Counted from the first letter of the stretch, positions 18,043-28,138 are shown. The stretch is 64,000 nucleotides of DNA from Shewanella woodyi ATCC 51908 (GCF_000019525.1 NC_010506.1:3720001-3784000), one strand, 5' to 3'. Notes: generated by a model not told the origin, from the letters alone. A program made the numbers and translations.

Positions 18043-18978
18043 TTAGTAACTTTCTAACCTTGCTTCAATCTGATGCCTTGCAAGCTTAACGGCTAACTCT
18101 CCTGCCGCGATCGCTTCTTCAGCTCGATGGAACTCCATCGTGCCGATGTCGGCAACATCAGGGATCAAGCAGATATCAGGTGGGTCACCCATCAACCTTG
18201 CACGTTTATGACGCTGCTCCAGTATGTCCATAGACTGAGACATCACTGCCAACATTCCAGGGTTTGAGCCTTTACCTAAGGTGAATTTATCCGTCAAATT
18301 GGTGACATAATCCCTGCCCCGCGCCAGCAGATCCATAAAACCAGTATCTTGATGTTCCTGCGCTTGTACACTCTCCTCGACCGACGGTTTACTGCAAGCC
18401 ATATCCACAGGTAGCACCTGCATTCGGCCACGCTTTTGACCATTCAGATCAACCGCTATCACCACATCGACATCCATAGCGCGGCTTACAGAAACAGGCA
18501 CAGGATTGACCACAGCACCGTCAACCAACCAGCGTTCGCCTAACTTCACCGGCGGCAGTATGCCAGGCATGGAACAAGAAGCGCGAATAGCATGACGCAG
18601 ATCCCCCTCTTTAAACCAGATCTCCTGCCCTGAATAGAGATCGGTTGCCACCGCAATAAGGGGGCGATGCAGCTGCTCAATCTGAAGATCGCCTATCCGA
18701 CTCTGAATCACATCAAAGACTTTTTCACCGCCAATCAAGCCTCCCTTACGCCAGCTTAGATCCATCAAGCCCAACACATCCCAGCTAGAGAAGCTACGTA
18801 CCCATGTTTCCAGCTCATCAAGCTGATCGTTCGCATAAGCCGCTCCAACCAAGGCACCAATCGAGCAACCTGAGACCTTATCAGGTTTAATCCCCATCTC
18901 GGCCAATCCGTTAAGCACACCAATATGTGCCCACCCTTTAGCAGCGCCACTGCCTAATGCAATCCCAATCTTAGCCAT
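18043..18978 (-). CDS. rssA: Patatin-like phospholipase, RssA type
   Basis: A 311-residue cytosolic patatin-fold protein. The oxyanion motif GSGAAKGWAHIG is at residues 8-19. The nucleophile elbow GCSIGA gives the catalytic Ser, and the Asp of the dyad is in VDGAVVNPVP (about residue 170). Length and sequence agree with the RssA/YchK group, whose physiological substrate is unknown. In E. coli rssA is next to rssB. Here a receiver-only gene lies downstream but behind a terminator. A C-terminal extension (about 190-311) is helical. Confidence 0.9.
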   Translation of the reverse strand: MAKIGIALGSGAAKGWAHIGVLNGLAEMGIKPDKVSGCSIGALVGAAYANDQLDELETWVRSFSSWDVLGLMDLSWRKGGLIGGEKVFDVIQSRIGDLQIEQLHRPLIAVATDLYSGQEIWFKEGDLRHAIRASCSMPGILPPVKLGERWLVDGAVVNPVPVSVSRAMDVDVVIAVDLNGQKRGRMQVLPVDMACSKPSVEESVQAQEHQDTGFMDLLARGRDYVTNLTDKFTLGKGSNPGMLAVMSQSMDILEQRHKRARLMGDPPDICLIPDVADIGTMEFHRAEEAIAAGELAVKLARHQIEARLESY

Positions 18979-19138
18979 AATCGACCCATCACTTTTATTA
19001 ATGATTCCTTATATCCCGACAAACCAATATTCGCAATAACAAAAATGTGGGATAGCAAGATCAATCAACGCTTCTCTATGGCTCAACAAGATAAACTTAG
19101 GTTATAATGCTCGGTCGAACTAATCTTGGAGCACACCT

Positions 19139-20482
19139 TTGCAATTTACCGAATTTTCCCTGGACGCACGCCTGTTACAAAGTCTCAGTCATATGGGTAT
19201 CACTACACCTACAGAGATCCAGGAGATGGCAATCCCTGTCGGTCTGTCAGGAAAAGACCTGATGGCGTCATCAAAAACAGGTTCAGGTAAAACCTTAGCG
19301 TTTTTACTGCCGGCAATGCAGAGGATCATTTCAACTAAGGCGCTCAGTAAACGTGACCCAAGAGTCCTCATTTTGCTGCCGACCCGAGAGCTTGCCAATC
19401 AGGTCTATAGCCAACTTCGTCTGTTGGTGGCTAACACACAATATAAGGCGCTTAAAATTCTTGGTGGTGAGAATTTCAATGACCAAGCTAAAGCGTTAGC
19501 CCGAGATCCACACTTTGTGGTTGCAACACCAGGTCGCCTTGCCGATCACTTAGCGCAGCATCACTTTCACTTAAACGGCTTGGAGCTGCTTATCCTTGAT
19601 GAAGCAGACCGTATGCTGGACTTAGGTTTTGCCGACCAACTTAAAGCGATCAACGCCGCAGCGGATCATAAACGTCGTCAGACATTGATGTTCTCAGCGA
19701 CCCTGAATCACAATGAGATTAATGAGATTGCTTCGGAGTTGCTAAAAGATCCAAAGCATGTGGCTGTAGGTGCAAGTAATATTGAAAACCAAGATATTAC
19801 CCAGAAAATCTACCTGTGCGATCACTTAGACCATAAAGAAGCCCTATTACAGAGTATTCTTAAGCGCGGTGAGCAGAAACAAGTCATCATCTTTACCGCC
19901 ACTCGCCAAGATACCGATAGATTAGCGAAGAAATTGGCCGAAGAGGGCTTTAATACCGCCTCACTCAGTGGCGATCTAAATCAAAGCGCTCGTAATCAGA
20001 TAATGGATCAATTTAGCCGTGGCATGCAGGATATTCTGGTCACCACAGATGTCGCATCTCGTGGTCTTGATCTGCTTAATGTTTCTTTGGTGATCAACTT
20101 CGATATGCCCAAGTTTGCCGAAGAGTATGTACACAGAATTGGCCGTACAGCCCGAGCAGGAGCTAAAGGCGACGCTATCTCATTCGTCGGCCCTAAAGAT
20201 TGGGTTAACTTTAAACAGGTTCAGCAGTTCTTAAGTAAAACTTTCGAATTCAGTACGATAGAAGGCCTTAAAGCTAAGTTTACCGGCCTGAAAGACAAAC
20301 CTAAAGCGGGTAAAAAATCGGCTGCTAAGCCGAAACGAACTAAAGCCTCTACGAAGCAGAAAAATGCTAAACCTAAGGCTAAAGTCGTTAAAGATAAACG
20401 CTTTATCACAGGTATCGATATTGGTGATGCGCCAATGCTAAGAAAACCTAAATCTAAGCTTCAGGATACACCAGAAGATTAA
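19139..20482 (+). CDS. DEAD-box ATP-dependent RNA helicase
   Basis: A 447-residue RNA helicase with all core motifs: Q motif TPTEIQ, Walker A SSKTGSGKT, PTREL, TPGR, DEAD, SAT, and the C-terminal HRIGRTARAG. A Lys-rich basic tail follows (about 385-430), typical of RNA-binding extensions. It resembles the SrmB/RhlE side of the family and probably acts in ribosome assembly or mRNA turnover. The start used is TTG at 19139, preceded by TTGGAGC. No ATG gives a complete Q-motif N-terminus. It is a single gene with a strong terminator. Confidence 0.92.
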   Translation: MQFTEFSLDARLLQSLSHMGITTPTEIQEMAIPVGLSGKDLMASSKTGSGKTLAFLLPAMQRIISTKALSKRDPRVLILLPTRELANQVYSQLRLLVANTQYKALKILGGENFNDQAKALARDPHFVVATPGRLADHLAQHHFHLNGLELLILDEADRMLDLGFADQLKAINAAADHKRRQTLMFSATLNHNEINEIASELLKDPKHVAVGASNIENQDITQKIYLCDHLDHKEALLQSILKRGEQKQVIIFTATRQDTDRLAKKLAEEGFNTASLSGDLNQSARNQIMDQFSRGMQDILVTTDVASRGLDLLNVSLVINFDMPKFAEEYVHRIGRTARAGAKGDAISFVGPKDWVNFKQVQQFLSKTFEFSTIEGLKAKFTGLKDKPKAGKKSAAKPKRTKASTKQKNAKPKAKVVKDKRFITGIDIGDAPMLRKPKSKLQDTPED

Positions 20483-20501
20483 TGCCACATAAGTGAGCAT
20501 T

Positions 20502-20539
20502 AAAAAGCCCTATCACAGTAAGTTGCGATAGGGCTTTTT
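20502..20539. terminator. Bidirectional terminator
   Basis: AAAAAGCCCTATC pairs with GATAGGGCTTTTT around a 12-base loop, between the convergent helicase and YHS genes. Confidence 0.85.
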
Positions 20540-20551
20540 TATTGCGAGCAC

Positions 20552-21001
20552 TTATTTCGCCAGCTTCTTAACCCACTGCCTATTGGCTTCTTCAATGAAT
20601 CTGTCGGTGTCTTCGAGCCAAGTTTCTCTAACACCTAAACTGTAATTCAGGTACAAGTTGCCGTTAATGACGCTGAAGGCTTCGGGTACCGTATCAACCA
20701 CGAAACCGTGTGACATAGCATAAGCACAATATCCGCCATATTGCGGCAGATATTGCGTTGGTTCATCTTCAAATTTGGCTTGATTATCTGCAGAGCTAAA
20801 GCGCCACAACACCTCGCCATACTCACTGGTAAACTGCTCACTCCCCTTTACTGGGGCGTTCTCAACAAAGTAGGCAACAACATCATAGCCATTAATTGCA
20901 ACTCCATCCTCAACATACACAGGATACTTAGTTAAACTGGTACAACCCGATAAAAAAAGCAGTAAAACAGCTAATAGATAGCCGTAAAGGTGATTACTCA
21001 T
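20552..21001 (-). CDS. YHS-domain lipoprotein
   Basis: A 149-residue predicted lipoprotein. The signal sequence ends in the lipobox LSGC (Cys near residue 20). The rest carries a YHS-like domain (INGYDVVAYF, then FSSADNQAKFEDEPTQYLPQYGGYCAYAM), often associated with metal binding or redox proteins. The start at 21001 has a strong AGGAAGGG site. The longer frame to 21073 would put a charged extension before the signal peptide and is disfavoured. Function unknown. It is divergent from the DUF3010 gene. Confidence 0.82.
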   Translation of the reverse strand: MSNHLYGYLLAVLLLFLSGCTSLTKYPVYVEDGVAINGYDVVAYFVENAPVKGSEQFTSEYGEVLWRFSSADNQAKFEDEPTQYLPQYGGYCAYAMSHGFVVDTVPEAFSVINGNLYLNYSLGVRETWLEDTDRFIEEANRQWVKKLAK

Positions 21002-21179
21002 CTGTTTCCCTTCCTCGTATTCTCTCTTGAAGAAAAGACCTTTAAACCTATCGCTTAATTTCAGAAGTCGCACTTTTTAATTTTATTTACTGGATTTACC
21101 CTTCAGCGAAATCTAAACGCTGACCCTAACGAGATTTCACTGTACAATAGGCATAATATTGTTTTTTTTAAGGTGTAAC

Positions 21180-21626
21180 ATGAGAGTTTGTGGCGTTGAA
21201 TTAAAAGGTGGCGAAGCCATTATCTGCTTGTTGAGCTATGAAGGTGAGACTTTTAACGTGCCTGATTGTCGCCAACAATCATTTGTTATTTCACACTCAG
21301 AATCAACTGATTCTATTCGTGATTTCCACTTTGCATTCGGTAAGCTAATGCAAGACTACAGCGTTGATAAAGTGGTCGTTATCTCTCGCGAGCAGAAAGG
21401 TAAGTTGGCAGGTAGTGCCACCAGCTTTAAAGCCGAAGCCGCTATTCAACTGCTCGACATTCCAGTGATCTTAATGTCGCCAGTTACCGTCAAAGAGCGC
21501 CTAAAACGTAACCCGCCTATGGTTGATTTTGACGGTTTAGAACTTAAGCGCTTCCAAAAGCCTGCATTTGATGTAGCTTATGCCTATCACAACCAACATA
21601 TCTTCAATGTTTGGGATAATGTTTAA
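21180..21626 (+). CDS. DUF3010 family protein
   Basis: A 148-residue soluble protein that matches the DUF3010 family from its opening MRVCGVELKGGEAIICLL through ISREQKGKLAGSATSFKAEAAIQLL. The fold looks like an RNase H-like alpha/beta core (an early acidic strand and alternating strands and helices), but no catalytic set is obvious. The ATG at 21180 is preceded by AAGGTG. A start 21 bases upstream is possible but lacks a site. The gene is widespread in marine gammaproteobacteria with no assigned role. YgjP-like metalloprotease follows on the same strand. Confidence 0.85.
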   Translation: MRVCGVELKGGEAIICLLSYEGETFNVPDCRQQSFVISHSESTDSIRDFHFAFGKLMQDYSVDKVVVISREQKGKLAGSATSFKAEAAIQLLDIPVILMSPVTVKERLKRNPPMVDFDGLELKRFQKPAFDVAYAYHNQHIFNVWDNV

Positions 21627-21709
21627 GCCTAGCTAAAACACAGTGCGAGCCTTGCCCTATACTAGGCTCGCAATTATTATCCTTTAAGCACTGCCATTCG
21701 ATTTTCACT

Positions 21710-22219
21710 ATGACTCCACTTAAATACCTCACTGGCTACCAGCAAGAGATACAAGATCAGGTTGCAAGCCTGATCAGCAGCAATAAGCTTAAGCAGGTGC
21801 TACTCAAACGCTACCCTAAAGCACACGAGATCCGTACCGATAAGGCGCTGTATGATTACACGATGGCAATTAAAAACCAGTATCTGCGTAAGTCACAGCC
21901 CCTGTCGAAAGTACTCTTCGATGATAAGATAAGTCTAAGCCACCACGCACTAGGGTTACACTCCTATGTCTCTCGTGTGCAGGGAAGTAAAACAAAAGCC
22001 AAAAATGAGATCCGCATATCGTCACGATTAAAACGGGTACCAGAGCCATTTTTACGTATGTTGGTGGTCCATGAGTTAGCCCATCTGAAAGAGAAAGAAC
22101 ATAACAAAGCTTTCTATCAACTTTGCTGCCATATGGAGGGGGACTATCACCAGCTGGAGTTCGACCTTCGCCTACTACTGACTTTAGAAGATCTAGATTG
22201 TAATCCCTATCAAGCGTAA
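21710..22219 (+). CDS. YgjP-like zinc metalloprotease
   Basis: A 169-residue cytosolic protein of the YgjP/DUF45 (WLM-related) group. The zinc site is clear: HELAH in VVHELAHLKEKEHNKAFY, with a further His/Glu 8-10 residues on. The substrate is unknown. The length is somewhat shorter than that of typical YgjP proteins, which are about 165-240 residues. It follows the DUF3010 gene by 83 bases and may be co-transcribed with it. Confidence 0.85.
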   Translation: MTPLKYLTGYQQEIQDQVASLISSNKLKQVLLKRYPKAHEIRTDKALYDYTMAIKNQYLRKSQPLSKVLFDDKISLSHHALGLHSYVSRVQGSKTKAKNEIRISSRLKRVPEPFLRMLVVHELAHLKEKEHNKAFYQLCCHMEGDYHQLEFDLRLLLTLEDLDCNPYQA

Positions 22220-22313
22220 ATAGCCCTCCCCTGCAGCACTGACAAGTGTATGGTTTCACGTTAATATAGGCTTACGTGGCCTATAAATAATAATAAAAAT
22301 CAGCTCATCGCTT

Positions 22314-23483
22314 ATGAAAACAGTGCTATTTAACACTCACGATCTCGTACTACTGTTCACCTTATATCAGTGCATTTTATTTGGGCTTTGTCTGCTGACA
22401 TTTAAGAAAGGCAATAAGCTCAGCCATCTGTTATTAGCGCTATTTCTATTCAGTTACGCTGCGATTCCACTCGATACATTAATTAACTACGGCGAAGCAT
22501 TTCGCAGTTATGCCTTAGAGGTTTCAGTCAATTTATTCTATCTGTTTGGTTACGCCTACTGGCTTGAAGCCGTATTTTTATTATTCTATGTGCGTTCATT
22601 GATTTATCGTGATTTTCGCTTCAAACCTCAGGACTTGCTATTTTTACTGCCGCTAGTACTGTATTTTTTCTACCACCTAGATACTTGGTACTGGCTGTCT
22701 GATAATGAAAAAATGCTGCAGCTACAACAAAACTATGCCGGTAATGAAGCTATTTCACAGCGTTTCATTGGCTTAGGACGGGAATGTTTTCGATTGTTTT
22801 GTGCAATCTTATGTTTCGTCGAGCTAAGGCGCTATCAATCAAGGCTGAAAGATAATTTTGCAAACTTAGAAAGCGTCGACTTGAACTGGTTAGCTATCTT
22901 AGTGATAGGATTTCTATTTATTCGTGCTGATGCGATTTTAGTGTCTCTAGCCCTGTTTTCATCATTTGAGTTTAACCATCACATTGACTATGAATTACTC
23001 GGGCTAATTTCCAATTACACAGTATTGATTTTGGTAAGCGTGCTCATCTTCTTCAGTTTACGCTTTCAAACTGGTCTTAGCGGCATTTGGCAACAACAGC
23101 GAACCGTCGACTCAGGGGCTAAATATGAGAAGCAACAACCTGATGAGTCGAGCATCGCGCAGATCAAAGCTTACATGCAACAACACAAACCCTTTCTTAA
23201 TCCATTACTCACCTTAGATAGCCTTGCTTCACAACTGCAACTTTCCCCGCGGGTGCTATCGCAAATTATCAATCGCCACTTCGAACAGAACTTTTTCGAG
23301 TTTATTAATCAATATCGCATTAGTGAAAGTCAGCGCTTGCTTAGCGATGCCGCTCTAAAACACACTACGATCATAGAGATCATGGATAGATCTGGCTTCA
23401 ACAGTAAAGCGACCTTTAATACTCTATTTAAAAAACGTTTAGGTAAAACCCCGAGTCAATATAGAAAACAGCAACTGCAGTAG
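22314..23483 (+). CDS. AraC-family regulator with membrane-spanning N-terminus
   Basis: A 389-residue membrane-anchored transcription factor. The first about 250 residues hold seven hydrophobic segments (for example LVLLFTLYQCILFGLCLLTF and LLFLLPLVLYFFYHL). The last 100 are an AraC/XylS double helix-turn-helix (LDSLASQLQLSPRVLSQIINRHF, then IIEIMDRSGFNSKATFNTLFKKRLGKTPSQYRK). Such proteins often sense extracellular or membrane signals and control nearby transport or sugar genes. It is convergent with the GH3 glycosidase gene, a plausible but unproven target. Confidence 0.9.
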   Translation: MKTVLFNTHDLVLLFTLYQCILFGLCLLTFKKGNKLSHLLLALFLFSYAAIPLDTLINYGEAFRSYALEVSVNLFYLFGYAYWLEAVFLLFYVRSLIYRDFRFKPQDLLFLLPLVLYFFYHLDTWYWLSDNEKMLQLQQNYAGNEAISQRFIGLGRECFRLFCAILCFVELRRYQSRLKDNFANLESVDLNWLAILVIGFLFIRADAILVSLALFSSFEFNHHIDYELLGLISNYTVLILVSVLIFFSLRFQTGLSGIWQQQRTVDSGAKYEKQQPDESSIAQIKAYMQQHKPFLNPLLTLDSLASQLQLSPRVLSQIINRHFEQNFFEFINQYRISESQRLLSDAALKHTTIIEIMDRSGFNSKATFNTLFKKRLGKTPSQYRKQQLQ

Positions 23484-23612
23484 GCTATAACCCAAAAATA
23501 GCCGTCCACCGGACTGTTACCAGCCCTCACCAGCAAAAGTAGCCAAAGAACTTGCCGTATTGCTGGCAAGTTCGGTAAAGCCACTTGAAGTTACACCAAT
23601 TGGTTGAAGCAT

Positions 23613-23633
23613 AAAAAAGGGAGCTAATCTCCC
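23613..23633 (-). terminator. Terminator after the GH3 gene
   Basis: Read on the minus strand, GGGAG-ATTAG-CTCCC is followed by TTTTTT. A second hairpin, AACTTGCC / GGCAAGTT, at 23549-23572 may serve the convergent AraC gene. Confidence 0.7.
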
Positions 23634-23657
23634 CGTTAAATCATCTTTCAAACCAGA

Positions 23658-26231
23658 TCAATTACGATAGTTAAACTGTTTGTCCAAGCGAATATCGGCG
23701 ACAGAAGCTCCTATCATCACCTTAAACTCACCCGGCTCAGCTAGCCAATCAGCGCTATTTACATCCCAGAAAGACAAATCACGTTGGTTTAGCGTCATGG
23801 TAACCATACCGGTTTCTCCCGGCTGCAGATGAATTTTACTAAAACCTTTTAGCTCTTTTGCCGGTCGCGGTACGCTAGATTCAATATCTTGCAGATACAA
23901 TTGAACCACTTCACTACCAGCACTATCACCTGTATTTGTAATTTTAGCCGTCACGATTAAACTTTCGTCGCCTTTTAAGCGGTTAGCTGACAGCTTGATG
24001 TCACTATATTGAAACTGGGTGTAGGACAAGCCGTGGCCAAATGGAAACAAAGGCGTTATTTTTTGCTGCTCAAACCAACGGTAACCAATAAATACCCCCT
24101 CTTTATACAGCGACTCCACTGCATTGTAATCATCTAGCTTTATGGGGGCGGTATCTTGCAACGTCCGTGGTAAGGTGATGGGCATTTTACCGCTTGGGTT
24201 TACGTCGCCAAACAGTACATCGGCGTAAGCGTTGCCGGCCTCCATACCACCATACCAGCCCCAAACAATGGCCTGAGCCTCATCAACCCATGGCATCTCA
24301 ACCGCCGAGCCACCATTCAAAAAGACCACAGTATTAGGGTTAGCTTGCAACAATTTGCTGATGACCGCATCTTGACCATTTGGCAACTTCATATCAATCC
24401 GATCAATGGCTTCTCGGTCATCGGCGTGTGATAAGCCACCAAAATAGATAACAGCATCTGCGTCTTTAGCTGCTGCAAGGTACTCAGCTTCAGGAGTAAA
24501 CAGTGCGCCTGGTGCGTCCCAACCTAAGGTCACATGACCCATACCGGCATATTGCAACTCGAACTGATAGGTTTGGTTATTATCTAACTCGATTGCCTGC
24601 TCGAATACTTGCTCTTTGCCCACTTGCTCGCTCATCACTTGCTTACCATTAATCCGTAAGCTGGCTTGCCCCTTGAGTGCTAACTTCAATATATGCTCGC
24701 CTGATTCAAGCGGCTTTATGTCAGTACTCATACGCACAAACTCAGGCGCACTAGCGTTACTGGATTTGTAGCTAGAATTGGCGATCCAATCATCCTGGCG
24801 TTCAATATTGGCAAAACCATCATCTTTATATCGTATCAACTCCCATTGTGGTGTGCCGGTCCAATGGCGTGTCGCCATGTAATCTGTCGCAATGGGGGCA
24901 ACGCCAGCACTATTTTGAGCCCGCATCACGGTAATATTGACGTCAGCACCGAGTTTGTTTTGCAAACCTTGCAGTGGTGAAATTTCATATAATGGCTTAA
25001 CTTCAGACGATCCCCCGCCTTGACTATGTAAAACCTCTGCATTAGGGCCAAGTACTAATACATTTTTAAGCTTGCTTGCCTCCAATGGCAGCACCTTCTG
25101 TTCATTTTTTAGCAGCACAATCCCTTCACTAATGATTTTTCTGGCGGCCTGATGATGTTCAGTCGTATTACGTTGACCTGACAAACGATGTTTATCCATC
25201 ATGCCTATTGATAACTGCACCCGTAAAATACGCCTGACTTTGTCGTCGAGCACGGCCATAGGAACCTTGCCAGACTCTATCATCAGCTTTAATGGTTGCG
25301 CTAAAAAGTAGTCATCAAAGCTATCAACCGCCGTACCCATTTCGATATCAAGGCCGTTCATCGCTGCATCATAGGTATTGATATCGACATTCCAATCTGT
25401 CAATAGCACCCCTTTATAGCCCCACTCACCTTTGAGAATATCCATCACCAAATGCTTGCTTTGGTTAGCATTCGTGCCGTAATAGCGGTTATATGCGCCC
25501 ATGATGGTATGGGTGTTGCCTTGTTTCACCGCAGCTTCAAATGCGGGCAAATATACTTCTCTTAATGTGCGCTCATCAGGTTTCGCATCTACACCAATAC
25601 GATTCAGCTCTTGAGTATTTAGCGCATAGTGTTTCACCGATGCCGCAACGTCATTTGATTGGATAGCTTTAACTGCGGGAACCACTAACTTAGCAGCCAA
25701 AAACGGGTCTTCGCCTAAATATTCAAAATTACGCCCATAAAGTGGCAATCTCGCCAGGTTAACACCGGGGCCTAAAATGACATCTTTGTTACGTTGTCGC
25801 GCTTCGCTTCCCAGTACATTGCCATGCAGCGCTGCCATTTCTCGGTTCCAGCTGGCCGCCACTGCTGTCAATGGCGGCAGATAAGTCGACTGATCGTCTT
25901 GCCAATTGGCCGAGTTCCAGCTGTAGCGCTCGATTTCATGGCGAACCCCATGAGGGCCATCAGACATCCACATTTCATGGATACCTAATCGTTCAATGGC
26001 AGCGATAGAAAATTTAGCATTAGCGTGAGTTAAAGAGATCTTTTCATCGAGTGTCATTTGAGCCAATAGGCTTTCGACATTCTGCTCGACATTGGCTAAA
26101 CGTTGCTGTTTATGAGCCGACAATGGCGTGGCGGGGGTTAAAGCTAAGTTTAACGCTTGTTGTTGCTGATGACAGCCTACAGCTGTCATCAGCAACATAG
26201 ATATACATACAAATAGCCGTTTGCGCTTCAT
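23658..26231 (-). CDS. Glycoside hydrolase family 3 lipoprotein with PA14 domain
   Basis: An 857-residue predicted beta-glucosidase-type enzyme. It has a lipoprotein signal peptide (lipobox AVGC), a GH3 N-terminal barrel with nucleophile Asp in VLLTDWNVD, and a GH3 C-terminal domain interrupted by a PA14 module (about 440-580, ending VTLGWDAPGALF). The acid/base Glu is likely in DDREAIDR, and a fibronectin-III-like end follows. PA14-bearing GH3 enzymes act on beta-glucans and related oligosaccharides. Start 26231 has AAGGGGA upstream. It is probably anchored to the outer membrane or periplasmic side. Confidence 0.92.
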   Translation of the reverse strand: MKRKRLFVCISMLLMTAVGCHQQQQALNLALTPATPLSAHKQQRLANVEQNVESLLAQMTLDEKISLTHANAKFSIAAIERLGIHEMWMSDGPHGVRHEIERYSWNSANWQDDQSTYLPPLTAVAASWNREMAALHGNVLGSEARQRNKDVILGPGVNLARLPLYGRNFEYLGEDPFLAAKLVVPAVKAIQSNDVAASVKHYALNTQELNRIGVDAKPDERTLREVYLPAFEAAVKQGNTHTIMGAYNRYYGTNANQSKHLVMDILKGEWGYKGVLLTDWNVDINTYDAAMNGLDIEMGTAVDSFDDYFLAQPLKLMIESGKVPMAVLDDKVRRILRVQLSIGMMDKHRLSGQRNTTEHHQAARKIISEGIVLLKNEQKVLPLEASKLKNVLVLGPNAEVLHSQGGGSSEVKPLYEISPLQGLQNKLGADVNITVMRAQNSAGVAPIATDYMATRHWTGTPQWELIRYKDDGFANIERQDDWIANSSYKSSNASAPEFVRMSTDIKPLESGEHILKLALKGQASLRINGKQVMSEQVGKEQVFEQAIELDNNQTYQFELQYAGMGHVTLGWDAPGALFTPEAEYLAAAKDADAVIYFGGLSHADDREAIDRIDMKLPNGQDAVISKLLQANPNTVVFLNGGSAVEMPWVDEAQAIVWGWYGGMEAGNAYADVLFGDVNPSGKMPITLPRTLQDTAPIKLDDYNAVESLYKEGVFIGYRWFEQQKITPLFPFGHGLSYTQFQYSDIKLSANRLKGDESLIVTAKITNTGDSAGSEVVQLYLQDIESSVPRPAKELKGFSKIHLQPGETGMVTMTLNQRDLSFWDVNSADWLAEPGEFKVMIGASVADIRLDKQFNYRN

Positions 26232-26510
26232 CAAGTCTGATCCCCTTTTATCACAATGATTACGACACATCAGGCTTCACTCGCGATGTTTTAGCCCAAT
26301 AACTGCCGTCTTGTTCGTTATGCTTTTCACCACAGTAGCAAGGCTAGGTGAAAAAAGGGTTCAAACTTAAGATTATCACCTGAATTTGAACGTTCAAATT
26401 CAGGTATGCAGACAGTTGAACTTCTACATATTTAATTTTCAATAACTTACAGTGCATCCTACTGTACTACGCTTTATCTCCATAGTGCTGACGCTCAACC
26501 AATAGACAAA

Positions 26511-26536
26511 AAAATACCAGCTTTCGCTGGTATTTT
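26511..26536 (-). terminator. Terminator after the M23 peptidase gene
   Basis: AAAATACCAGC / GCTGGTATTTT 11-bp perfect stem with TTTC loop, 6 bases past the stop, with T-run on the minus strand. Confidence 0.88.
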
Positions 26537-26542
26537 TATTCA

Positions 26543-27859
26543 CTACACATCTTGTCCCATCATCATCTGACGAATCTTAACGAGTTGCTGAAACTCACTC
26601 ATCTCTTTGCTCGACAGCTTACTTGCCATCGGAATATTGGCCTTCATCGGGTTAACTGGTCGGCCATTAACGTGGAACTCATAGTGAAGATGAGGCCCAG
26701 TTACTCGGCCAGTGTTCCCCGATAACGCAATCACCTGTCCCCGTGAGACTCTCTGTCCTTTGTGCACTAACGCCTTTGACAGGTGCAGATAGCGGGTACG
26801 GTATTTATTGCCATGCTCTATCACCACATAGGTGCCTGCAAATCTGTGTTTGGTGACCAAGGAGACAATACCATCACCTGGGGCGACAATTTTAGTCCCT
26901 ATGGGCGTCGCGAAATCGGTGCCATTATGATGGGTAACACGCCCAGTGACTGGGTGGTGACGATTGCGATTAAAGTTAGAGCTGATACGGTAGTTTTTCT
27001 GTAACGGAATTCGCTGAAAAGCACGGGATAGACTGCGTCCCTGATCGTCATAAAAATTACCATCACTGTTTTGATATGCATTAATATCGCTACGACCACG
27101 ATGAATGGTGATCCCCAAAATATCACTGGAGCCAGTGGCATTGCCATCGATAAACTGATCGTTCATCAATACGGAGAATGTATCACCCGCCCTAAGATCT
27201 CTGGCGAAGTTTAACTTCTCTTTAAGCAGAGATTCGATACGCTGGATCTCAGCCGCATTCAAACCAGCTCTTTTCGCTGAGAGGTAAAAAGATCCCTGAA
27301 TATCTCCGGAAACCGTGCGGTTTTGCCAGATCCCATCAATATTAATCTCATCAACCTTATAATCACCGTCATCGAAACGACTAAATACCACCTGACGAGC
27401 CGCAGAGAAATAGAGCTCTAACTTTTGCAGCTCACCTTTATCATCCAACCAGAAGCTGATCTTATTCCCGGGTTTCAGTGTATCGAGCGCCAGTACATCC
27501 AGATCCGCTTCAAGCACATGGTACATGCTCTGCTGATCTACCCCAGCATCCACAAACAGGCCGCTTAAGGTATCGCCAGAGACAATACTCTTCACATAAT
27601 CTGGTTGACTGCTCTGGACCTCGACAGGCGTTGAAGGGGTCAATTGTGCCAAAATAGCATCAATATCGAGTTCGACAGGAACACGTTGAGGCAATGATTC
27701 TTGATGACTAGGCCAAAGTATGGCTGCGCCAATCAGCAAACCTGCGCCTAACAACAATCTCTTATTAAAATTGGATTTTTGCGAAAATGATGCTGCCAGA
27801 ACATTTAACTGCGGCATCTTAAAAAATGACGTTCTACGAGTATGCAACTTTAGCCCCAT
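26543..27859 (-). CDS. M23 peptidoglycan DD-endopeptidase (MepM-like)
   Basis: A 438-residue murein hydrolase. An N-terminal transmembrane segment (LLLGAGLLIGAAILW, about 35-50) is followed by an OapA/LysM-like domain (IVSGDTLSGLFVDAGV), a Csd3-type second domain, and a C-terminal LytM/M23 domain. The zinc ligands HHNGTDFA and HLHYEFH are visible, so it should be active. It cleaves stem-peptide cross-links to allow wall growth. The longest start (27859) is kept, because the ATG at 27817 has no ribosome site. Confidence 0.93.
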   Translation of the reverse strand: MGLKLHTRRTSFFKMPQLNVLAASFSQKSNFNKRLLLGAGLLIGAAILWPSHQESLPQRVPVELDIDAILAQLTPSTPVEVQSSQPDYVKSIVSGDTLSGLFVDAGVDQQSMYHVLEADLDVLALDTLKPGNKISFWLDDKGELQKLELYFSAARQVVFSRFDDGDYKVDEINIDGIWQNRTVSGDIQGSFYLSAKRAGLNAAEIQRIESLLKEKLNFARDLRAGDTFSVLMNDQFIDGNATGSSDILGITIHRGRSDINAYQNSDGNFYDDQGRSLSRAFQRIPLQKNYRISSNFNRNRHHPVTGRVTHHNGTDFATPIGTKIVAPGDGIVSLVTKHRFAGTYVVIEHGNKYRTRYLHLSKALVHKGQRVSRGQVIALSGNTGRVTGPHLHYEFHVNGRPVNPMKANIPMASKLSSKEMSEFQQLVKIRQMMMGQDV

Positions 27860-28091
27860 CTATCTTTATTATGTTTTTAACTTAACTGACATAAAACCGG
27901 AGCAATCCTGACATCAAAACATCACCTACGACTGCAATACTATTTACAATCCCCTTGGTGACTCATGCGGTTTAGTTACAAGTGTAAAAATATGAAGTAA
28001 TTACGCTTAAAAAAGCACTTGCAGCCTAATTTATACCAAAAAAAAGCCAAGATACAAACTGTTTAACTGCACAAATGCCAATAATCTCTAC

Positions 28092-28124
28092 AAGCTCAGA
28101 TTGCATAGACACCAATCTGAGCTT
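28092..28124. terminator. 12-bp inverted repeat after sbcC
   Basis: AAGCTCAGATTG / CAATCTGAGCTT around a 9-base loop, 15 bases beyond the sbcC stop, with no clear T-run. Confidence 0.6.
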
Positions 28125-28138
28125 AAGAGAAGTGACAA

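Noticed and set aside
21870..22259. 129-residue open frame opposite the YgjP-like gene
   Set aside because: It is a shadow of the HELAH-containing gene on the other strand, which has clear family motifs.
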